Below, in pieces: positions 14,968 to 20,382 of a DNA stretch of 20,382 nucleotides. This DNA is from Actinomycetota bacterium (GTDB taxonomy: Bacteria; Actinomycetota; Actinomycetes; S36-B12): NCBI GenBank assembly GCA_947472655.1, contig CANJCG010000012.1:1-20382 (forward strand), given 5' to 3'. Both the position numbers and the translations under genes were made by a program. The stretch's first letter is position 1. Every line of letters begins with the position of its first letter. Below the pieces are notes generated by a model. The model saw nothing but the letters and a program-made list of their open reading frames with translations, was not told the origin of the DNA and ran no database searches.

Positions 14968-15086
14968 TATAAACTCTTTTCTTTTGAAATTTTCATTCGA
15001 TTAGAAAACAAAACATTTGCACTGCAAGACTAATACTCTCAGGACGGTAATACAGGGTTATCACTTGATTTCCCGAGATAGAGGAA

Positions 15087-15114
15087 CCGGAAATTAGTTT
15101 GTTCGCCGGAAATT
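15087..15114. repeat. Nine-base direct repeat upstream of the SDR gene
   Basis: CCGGAAATT occurs at 15087-15095 and again at 15106-15114, nineteen bases apart from start to start, in the 165-base gap between nusB and the SDR. A spacing near two helical turns would put both copies on the same DNA face. It may be a tandem regulator site or a small duplication. Confidence 0.4.
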
Positions 15115-15132
15115 CTACAAAGTCAAACTTTT

Positions 15133-15567
15133 CTAACTTACGGACGAAATTCCAAGATTTGGCTTAATTTCGGCGATCCTCCCGAGCAGACCGTTAACAA
15201 ATGATGAAGATTCATCAGTTGAGAGGTCGGTTACCAGAGCTACCGCTTCGCTGATGGCCACGGCATCTGGGATGTCTTCGCCCCAGATTATTTCGTAGGC
15301 GCCAATACGCAGCACGGCTTTGTCGACCGCAGGCATTCGATCAAGCGTCCACCCCATTGAGTAAGTGCTGAGAATCTCATCGATCTGTTCCTGGTTAGCC
15401 GTGACACCTTCGATCAAGGTTCTGACATAAGCATTGAGTTCCGGCTCTTTATCCGCGGCACGGCGTCCAATTTGAGTTTCAAGAACAGCCACTGCACTTG
15501 ATCCCCGAAGATCGGATTCATACAAAATATCTAATGCACGCTTGCGGGCCTTGCTGCGCGCAGCCAC
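15133..15567 (-). CDS. nusB: Transcription antitermination factor NusB
   Basis: A 144-residue all-helical RNA-binding protein that, with NusE (S10), assembles the antitermination complex on rRNA boxA. The basic N-terminus (ARSKARKRALDILYESDLRG), the central WTLDRMPAVDKAVLRIGAYE and the C-terminal AISEAVALVTDLSTDESSSFVNGLLGRI are typical NusB segments. It starts at a GTG whose G is shared with the TAG stop of efp (TAGTG), so it is translationally coupled as the last gene of the operon. The same efp-nusB order is found in mycobacteria. Length is normal for the family. Confidence 0.97.
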   Translation of the reverse strand: MAARSKARKRALDILYESDLRGSSAVAVLETQIGRRAADKEPELNAYVRTLIEGVTANQEQIDEILSTYSMGWTLDRMPAVDKAVLRIGAYEIIWGEDIPDAVAISEAVALVTDLSTDESSSFVNGLLGRIAEIKPNLGISSVS

Positions 15568-16130
15568 TAGTCGTTCACGCGTCCCAAGTAAGAACCGTCG
15601 CGAGTGTCGACCTTGATCTTGGTGTCGTTTTCAATGAATAGCGGAACCTGAATGACTGCGCCTGTCTCAAGTGTTGCTGGCTTAGAACCACCCGTTGAAC
15701 GATCGCCCTGAACTCCAGGCTCGGTGTAGGTAATCATAAGTTCAACGTTTGCCGGCAACTCAATAACAATTGCACTGCCATTGTGGACCGAAACGTTCGC
15801 TGTCTGGTTTTCAAGAAGATACCTAGATGAATCCCCAACGACAGCGTCAGGAATCTGGTATTGCTCATAATTCGTAGAATCCATGAATACCCAGTCGTCG
15901 CCATCGCGGTACAAATACTGCATGTCGCGTTTATCGACTTGCTCGATCTCAACTTTCACACCCGCATTGAAGGTCTTGTCAACAACTTTGCCTGAAAGAA
16001 TATTCTTGAGCTTTGAGCGCACGAATGCTCCACCCTTGCCGGGTTTCACGTGCTGGAATTCAACGACGGTCCACAGCTGTCCATCAAGATTTAGGACAAG
16101 ACCATTCTTTAGATCATTGGAAGTTGCCAC
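15567..16130 (-). CDS. efp: Translation elongation factor P
   Basis: A 187-residue three-domain factor that rescues ribosomes stalled at polyproline stretches. Domain I carries the loop HVKPGKGGAFVRSKLKN with a lysine at the tip, as in actinobacterial EF-Ps; no EpmA/EpmB modification genes are in the window, but they could be elsewhere. Domains II and III follow with VFMDSTNYEQYQIP and the conserved ending DTRDGSYLGRV. The frame is open to a GTG at 16139, but the GTG at 16130 is chosen because it is eight bases after CTGGAG and gives the standard start MATSNDLKNG and the usual length. It follows aroQ by 46 bases. Confidence 0.96.
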   Translation of the reverse strand: MATSNDLKNGLVLNLDGQLWTVVEFQHVKPGKGGAFVRSKLKNILSGKVVDKTFNAGVKVEIEQVDKRDMQYLYRDGDDWVFMDSTNYEQYQIPDAVVGDSSRYLLENQTANVSVHNGSAIVIELPANVELMITYTEPGVQGDRSTGGSKPATLETGAVIQVPLFIENDTKIKVDTRDGSYLGRVND

Positions 16131-16138
16131 GCGAATCA

Positions 16139-16144
16139 CTCCAG
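16139..16144 (-). promoter_or_regulatory. Ribosome binding site that decides the efp start
   Basis: CTGGAG on the minus strand, eight bases before the GTG at 16130. It overlaps the alternative GTG at 16139, which therefore cannot use it. Confidence 0.65.
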
Positions 16145-16176
16145 GGTCGTACGTTCATAAATGGGAAAACCCAATG

Positions 16177-16614
16177 TTACCCGGTTATGCGAGCGATCTG
16201 CTCAATGGCCATCCGGTAGGAATCAACACCGAAACCCGCAATGGTTCCGGTTGCTACCCCAGAAATCACTGAGTTATGGCGAAATTCCTCGCGTGAAGCC
16301 GGATTTGAGAGGTGTACCTCAATAAGCGGAGCCGTGAGCATGGCGCAGGCATCGCGCACCGCATATGAGTAATGCGTGAATGCAGCTGGATTAAGCACGA
16401 CGGGTAGGTTCTGGTCAGCTGCTTCGTGCAGCCAGCCAATCAACTCAGCTTCATCGTTGGTCTGACGGATATCGGCTTGCAGTCCATTGGCTTGGGCGTA
16501 AGCCACACACAGATCAGTAAGTTCAGCAAACGTAGTCGAACCATAGATTTCAGGCTCGCGGGTCCCAAGGCGATTCAGGTTTGGCCCATTGAGCACAAGG
16601 ACGATGGAGGACAT
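16177..16614 (-). CDS. aroQ: 3-dehydroquinate dehydratase, type II
   Basis: A 145-residue enzyme that removes water from 3-dehydroquinate to give 3-dehydroshikimate, the third step of the shikimate pathway; type II enzymes form dodecamers. All active-site residues are present at the numbering known for the mycobacterial enzyme: N12, R19 and Y24 (GPNLNRLGTREPEIYG), N75, H81, H101 (VHLSNP) and R112. It lies 27 bases downstream of aroB. Besides operon transcription it may have its own start, as TAGGGT plus six bases precedes the ATG. Confidence 0.98.
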   Translation of the reverse strand: MSSIVLVLNGPNLNRLGTREPEIYGSTTFAELTDLCVAYAQANGLQADIRQTNDEAELIGWLHEAADQNLPVVLNPAAFTHYSYAVRDACAMLTAPLIEVHLSNPASREEFRHNSVISGVATGTIAGFGVDSYRMAIEQIARITG

Positions 16615-16626
16615 GCGCCTACCCTA
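16615..16626 (-). promoter_or_regulatory. Putative internal leaderless -10 element before aroQ
   Basis: TAGGGT (16626-16621, minus strand) is followed by AGGCGC and the aroQ ATG. It lies in the 27-base gap after aroB. A short AGG three bases before the ATG could act as a weak ribosome site instead. Confidence 0.4.
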
Positions 16627-16641
16627 ACGGCCGAACCGGAC

Positions 16642-17736
16642 TTATTGGTGACGCGAAATGGCGTCATATGCCGCGGCGAGCAGCGCTGGATCAGGTCCAT
16701 CCCAGGCCACCGGACGCCCAATGCCCTCCAGAACCACGAAGCGGATCACTGAGCCTCGCGCTTTTTTGTCCATATGCATTGCCTCGAAAAGATCTTCCCA
16801 GTGTCCAGATGCATACGTTGTAGGCAATCCGAGACCTTCAAGAATAGAAAAATGTAGATCTGCATCTTGGTCACTCAGTCGACCGCTTTGGCGGGCGAGT
16901 TCAGCAACAAAGCACATGCCAACGCTAATGGCGGCACCGTGGCGCCATCGATAATTCTCTTCGCGCTCCACCGCATGGCCAAACGTGTGGCCGTAGTTCA
17001 ACACCTCACGGCCCAGCGCCTGGCCGTTACGAGATTCTTTAAAGTCTGCGCTGACTACATCAGCCTTGACCTGCACTGCGCGTCTAACCAGCTCTTGGAT
17101 GACCGCGCCAGTTGGATCAATCGCCCCACTCACATCCGACTGAATGATTTTCAAGATTTCAGGATCCGACGTGAAACCGACTTTCACAACTTCTGCCATG
17201 CCCGCGACAAGATCTTCGTTGTTCAGTGAAGTCAAAAACTCGAGATCACACAACACCCCACTTGGACTATGGAAAGCGCCCACCAAGTTTTTGCCAGCGT
17301 CGGTGTTTATTCCAGTTTTTCCGCCAACCCCCGCGTCAACCATTGCCAGCAGCGTTGTTGGTACCTGAATGACCTTGATCCCTCGAAGCCAGGTTGACGC
17401 TACGAAACCTGCAAGATCCGTTGTTGCGCCACCACCTAGCCCAACAACAACATCACTTCGAGTGAAACCTTGCACACCGAGTACGGTCCAGCAAGTCTCA
17501 ACGACTGATGCCGACTTCGCTGCTTCTGCATCGGGAAGCGCAATAAGTGTCACTTCAAAGTTCTGGTCGTTTAGGGATTGCGACAGTGCTTGCGCTTGCG
17601 CCTGCAACGTTGGCGCATGAATGATCGCCACCCGCGTTGCTCCAGAGATCAATAAAGGCAATCGACCCATCAGCCCACGGCCGATAACGACTTCATAGTT
17701 GAGCTCAGCGGATACCTGGATGACTTGGTCAGGCAT
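16642..17736 (-). CDS. aroB: 3-dehydroquinate synthase
   Basis: A 364-residue NAD- and zinc-dependent enzyme that cyclises DAHP to 3-dehydroquinate. The nucleotide-binding segment is GLGGGATTDLAGFVA (99-113), followed by VPTTLLAMVDAGVGGKTGIN. The metal ligands are E182 (GMAEVVKVG), H250 (LNYGHTFGH) and H266 (RWRHGAA). Its ATG overlaps the aroK stop by eight bases, so the two are translationally coupled. Length and motifs are normal. Confidence 0.98.
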   Translation of the reverse strand: MPDQVIQVSAELNYEVVIGRGLMGRLPLLISGATRVAIIHAPTLQAQAQALSQSLNDQNFEVTLIALPDAEAAKSASVVETCWTVLGVQGFTRSDVVVGLGGGATTDLAGFVASTWLRGIKVIQVPTTLLAMVDAGVGGKTGINTDAGKNLVGAFHSPSGVLCDLEFLTSLNNEDLVAGMAEVVKVGFTSDPEILKIIQSDVSGAIDPTGAVIQELVRRAVQVKADVVSADFKESRNGQALGREVLNYGHTFGHAVEREENYRWRHGAAISVGMCFVAELARQSGRLSDQDADLHFSILEGLGLPTTYASGHWEDLFEAMHMDKKARGSVIRFVVLEGIGRPVAWDGPDPALLAAAYDAISRHQ

Positions 17737-18247
17737 GAGTTACTCCGGTATCTAACTGCTTGACAATTTCGTCGACTACTTCACGGACTTTCAAGCCGTT
17801 GGTATTGATAACGATCGTGCTGACTTCCTGGTAAATCGGAGTTCTCTCTTTCATGAGGCGATTCATGTTTGCCCTGATATCGCCGAGAAGTAGAGGCCGT
17901 GCCTGATTCATTCCAACGCGTTTTGCGGCTTGACCCAGGTCCACGTCGAGCCAAATCACTGGTACTCCCTTGAGGCGGTCGCGAGTATTGGCATTCATTA
18001 TCGCGCCGCCGCCCAGAGCCAAGACGCCATCGTGTTCCGCAAGGGCCCTTTGAATAACAGACTCTTCTAAGGCACGAAAGGCTGGTTCGCCTTGAGTTAC
18101 AAAAATGTCGGAAACTGAGAGGCCTGCTTCGTCTTCAACGAGGTGATCTGAGTCAGCGAATGCAACACCAAGAGCAGTAGCGAGACGCTTTCCTGCCGTT
18201 GACTTACCCGCCCCTGGCGCCCCAACGAGCACTGCAACGGGAGTCAT
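17729..18247 (-). CDS. aroK: Shikimate kinase
   Basis: A 172-residue P-loop kinase that phosphorylates shikimate at the 3-OH. The Walker A is GAPGAGKST (9-17). Shikimate contacts include D34 (ADSDH), R58 (FRALEE) and the GGG turn at 79-81. The lid arginine is R117 (ARPLL), and R135 lies in ERTPIY. Its ATG overlaps the aroC stop as ATGA, and its own stop lies within the first codons of aroB, so aroC, aroK and aroB form a tightly coupled run. Confidence 0.98.
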   Translation of the reverse strand: MTPVAVLVGAPGAGKSTAGKRLATALGVAFADSDHLVEDEAGLSVSDIFVTQGEPAFRALEESVIQRALAEHDGVLALGGGAIMNANTRDRLKGVPVIWLDVDLGQAAKRVGMNQARPLLLGDIRANMNRLMKERTPIYQEVSTIVINTNGLKVREVVDEIVKQLDTGVTHA

Positions 18248-19422
18248 CGGACGCTCAAAGTCTCCAGGTATGCGCGCACGTTTCGCTGAGTTTCTGCAAC
18301 GCTGTCGCCACCAAACTTTTCAGTGATTGCATCAGCTAGAACGAGTGCGACCATCGCCTCGGCAACAACACCAGCCGCTGGTACTGCGCACACATCAGAA
18401 CGCTGGTTGATTGCTTGAGCTGGCTCGCCCGTGGCGATATCTACTGTGCGCAGGGCGCGAGGAATAGTTGAGATCGGTTTCATCGCCGCGCGCACTCGCA
18501 AGGTCTCCCCTGTCGACATGCCACCTTCAGTGCCGCCTGATTTCCCGGACGTGCGCATCAACCCATGGTCGCTATTGACGATTTCGTCTTGAGCATCGCT
18601 GCCACGAACGGCTGCAAGCCCGAAGCCATCACCCACTTCCACACCCTTGATTGCCTGAATGCCCATCAGCGCACCAGCCAGACGAGCGTCTAATCGACGA
18701 TCCCAATGCACGTGACTTCCGAGACCTGGTGGCAAGTTGGTTGCAAGAACCTCGACAATTCCACCGAGAGTGTCGCCCTCGCGATGCGCTGCTGTTACTT
18801 CTTCTTCCATTGCTTTCGCTGCGATCGGATCAAAGCAACGCGCTGGGTCATCGTCAATCGCTTGTAAGTCGGAGTAAGCCGGAACGCTTCCTTCGGGCGA
18901 TGCGGCAGAACCAATACGCACGACATGGGAAAAAACTTCAGTGCCGCACACCTGACGAAGGAAGGCCTTCGCGACAGCACCGAGAGCAACGCGGGCGGCG
19001 GTCTCTCGTGCGCTAGCGCGCTCCAAGATTGGCCGCGCATCAGTGAAGCCATATTTCTGCATTCCGACGAGGTCCGCATGGCCTGGACGAGGACGAGTCA
19101 ACGGCGCGTTACGTGCCAGACTCTCCAATTCAGCGGGATCGACAGGATCTGGTGACATCACCACCTGCCACTTAGGCCACTCCGTATTGCCAACTTCAAT
19201 TGCGATAGGCCCACCAAGAGTCTGGCCATGGCGAACTCCGCCCATGATGGCGACTTCATCTTTTTCGAACTTCATTCGGGCGCCTCGGCCAACACCTAGG
19301 CGTCGACGTTGGAGTTCAATCGAAATATCTTCCGAGGTGACTTCGATTCCTGCTGGAAGCCCCTCGACGATGGCCACCAGCGCAGGACCATGTGACTCAC
19401 CAGCTGTTAACCAACGCACCAT
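18244..19422 (-). CDS. aroC: Chorismate synthase
   Basis: A 392-residue enzyme that eliminates phosphate from EPSP to give chorismate, using reduced FMN. Signature segments are present in order: GESHG with H11, RRLGVGRGARMKFEKDEV, the GGVRHGQTLGGPIAI strand, RPGHADLVGMQKYG, RASARETAARVALGA, and SGKSGGTEGGMSTGE. The ATG at 19422 has an AGGA about nine bases upstream. It is 34 bases downstream of aroE. The gene encoding the preceding enzyme, EPSP synthase (aroA), is not in the window. Confidence 0.98.
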   Translation of the reverse strand: MVRWLTAGESHGPALVAIVEGLPAGIEVTSEDISIELQRRRLGVGRGARMKFEKDEVAIMGGVRHGQTLGGPIAIEVGNTEWPKWQVVMSPDPVDPAELESLARNAPLTRPRPGHADLVGMQKYGFTDARPILERASARETAARVALGAVAKAFLRQVCGTEVFSHVVRIGSAASPEGSVPAYSDLQAIDDDPARCFDPIAAKAMEEEVTAAHREGDTLGGIVEVLATNLPPGLGSHVHWDRRLDARLAGALMGIQAIKGVEVGDGFGLAAVRGSDAQDEIVNSDHGLMRTSGKSGGTEGGMSTGETLRVRAAMKPISTIPRALRTVDIATGEPAQAINQRSDVCAVPAAGVVAEAMVALVLADAITEKFGGDSVAETQRNVRAYLETLSVR

Positions 19423-19456
19423 GGGGTCAATCCTGTCAGATAACTAGGAATCGGCC

Positions 19457-20272
19457 TCAATCGGACGACACGGGAAGACTTGCGCGCATTGCTTGGACGG
19501 GGGCGGGCAGACCCGTCATCAATCGGACTTGCTCAGCCGCCTGCCAAATCAGCATGTCGCGACCACTAGCAATTCTCGTATTTGACCAATGAGCAGCGAG
19601 CGGAGTCGGCCAAGGGTGATAGGCCGCATCTAAGAGGGCACCCGTGGCCTGATGGGCTATCTGCGCCCACCCAGAACCTGCTTCCCCTGGCAGAGTGCTG
19701 ATGACGACTTCGGCATCCAACGCCCCTGCTTCTGGCTCCCAACTCAAGCTCTGTGCATTCAAGCCGAACTCATCGGCTAACGCGATCAAGTCTTGAACCT
19801 GTTCAGGTCGCCTCGCTGCAACTTTCACACTCTTCGCGTTCAACTGGCTTAGGGCGGCTACTGCACTTCGGGCTGTTGCTCCCGCGCCCAGGATCACTGC
19901 GCTTGCTAGGCCATCTCCAATCTGAACGCCAGAAAGCGCCTGCACGATGCCAAACACGTCAGTGTTCGTTCCAAGCCATCCATTGTCAGTGCGAAGAAGC
20001 GTGTTGATTGATCGGACTTTTTTTGCAACTTGGTCAACCTCAGTAGCCACATTGAAGGCCACTTCCTTGAGCGGCATCGTGAGTGACAATCCCACCCAAG
20101 AACTGTCGAGAGTCGCCACGAACGCTGCGAGTTCGTCTTCCTGCACTTCAATGGCGGTGTACACCCAGTCGAGCCCAAGCGCGACGTATGCAGCTCGATG
20201 AAGGGTCGGGCTCAGCGAGTGGCTTATGGGTGAGCCAAGGACGGCCGCTTGTTGAGTCATCGCCTTAGCCAC
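19457..20272 (-). CDS. aroE: Shikimate dehydrogenase
   Basis: A 271-residue NADP-dependent enzyme reducing 3-dehydroshikimate to shikimate. The N-terminal substrate domain has GSPISHSLSPTLH, the catalytic lysine K69 in SLTMPLKE, and D105 in GTNTDVFG; the nucleotide domain has GAGATARSA (129-137). The SGRDMLIWQAAEQ helix near the end is typical. Two starts are possible: the GTG at 20272, which overlaps the mltG stop by eight bases, or the ATG at 20260, four bases after that stop, which begins MTQQAAVLG and looks closer to family length. Neither has a convincing ribosome site, so coupling to mltG translation is likely. Confidence 0.96.
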   Translation of the reverse strand: MAKAMTQQAAVLGSPISHSLSPTLHRAAYVALGLDWVYTAIEVQEDELAAFVATLDSSWVGLSLTMPLKEVAFNVATEVDQVAKKVRSINTLLRTDNGWLGTNTDVFGIVQALSGVQIGDGLASAVILGAGATARSAVAALSQLNAKSVKVAARRPEQVQDLIALADEFGLNAQSLSWEPEAGALDAEVVISTLPGEAGSGWAQIAHQATGALLDAAYHPWPTPLAAHWSNTRIASGRDMLIWQAAEQVRLMTGLPAPVQAMRASLPVSSD

Positions 20273-20382
20273 GATTCTTAAGATAGTTCTGGAGTTCAGC
20301 TTTTGCCTTCAGAAACTTGTTGTAGTTTTTAGCGAATTTCGTTTCGCCGGTGTCCAAATTGACCGTTACGAAATACTTCCAA
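20265..20382 (-). CDS. mltG: MltG/YceG-family endolytic transglycosylase, C-terminal end only
   Basis: The last 38 codons of a gene running in from the right edge. The visible piece WKYFVTVNLDTGETKFAKNY, followed by a lysine-rich helix ending LKNRG, matches the conserved C-terminus of MltG, a membrane-anchored murein transglycosylase that cuts nascent glycan strands. The stop lies within aroE's overlap region. The mltG-aroE order is also found in mycobacteria, which supports the call despite the short fragment. Confidence 0.8.
   Translation of the reverse strand, partial: WKYFVTVNLDTGETKFAKNYNKFLKAKAELQNYLKNRG

Noticed and set aside
15119..15131. AAAGT-CAA-ACTTT hairpin after nusB as an operon terminator
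   Set aside because: The stem is only five AT-rich pairs with no T-run beyond it; too weak to call.
3687..15132. Genomic island integrated at tRNA-Leu
   Set aside because: The accessory region begins just after the tRNA 3' end, but I found no second copy of the tRNA end near the other boundary and no integrase or transposase, so site-specific integration is unsupported.
1..20382. CRISPR arrays, insertion sequences, rRNA genes, riboswitches
   Set aside because: I saw no regularly spaced repeats, terminal inverted repeats with a transposase, rRNA-like sequence or recognisable riboswitch in the window.

Overview
This window comes from an actinobacterium of moderate GC; lines I counted by hand range from about 40% in the transporter genes to about 65% in one dehydrogenase gene, and most sit near 50-55%. 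The evidence is gene content and order. One end carries rpsA-polA-pdtaR (an ANTAR response regulator). The other carries mltG-aroE-aroC-aroK-aroB-aroQ-efp-nusB with a type II dehydroquinase. Both orders are typical of Actinomycetia such as Mycobacterium. The modest GC would suit an aquatic lineage (Nanopelagicales-like), but that is inference.

Layout. At 1-3760 is a conserved block: the N-terminus of ribosomal protein S1, DNA polymerase I, the PdtaR-like regulator (all minus strand), and a divergent 74-nt tRNA-Leu(CAA) with an unusually short variable arm. At 3797-14967 is an accessory metabolic region: an amidohydrolase, a translationally coupled pair of SDR proteins lacking the usual Tyr/Lys, a CocE/NonD-type hydrolase without the expected catalytic histidine, a GC-rich SDR, an SDR with a FabL-type Tyr-x6-Lys motif, a 14-TM exporter with an extra C-terminal beta-sandwich-like domain, a 12-TM MFS carrier, and a further classical SDR. 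At 15133-20382 is the shikimate operon with EF-P and NusB, all on the minus strand and tightly packed with overlapping start/stop codons.

How the parts work together. The shikimate block supplies five consecutive or near-consecutive steps (AroB, AroQ, AroE, AroK, AroC) from DAHP to chorismate, lacking only AroA, and is cotranscribed with a cell-wall lytic transglycosylase, EF-P and NusB. The accessory block has the parts of an uptake-and-breakdown or modification route for a small carbonyl or acyl compound (two transporters, two hydrolases, five SDR proteins), but it has at least four transcription units and no recognisable CoA ligase, oxygenase or regulator, so no substrate can be named. No transposase, integrase, CRISPR array or rRNA was seen.

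The most notable points are the paired SDR pseudoenzyme-like proteins, the FabL-like reductase outside any fatty-acid operon, the hydrolase missing its catalytic His, the short-armed tRNA-Leu, and a repeated leaderless-promoter pattern (TANNNT, exactly six bases, start codon) in front of four genes.
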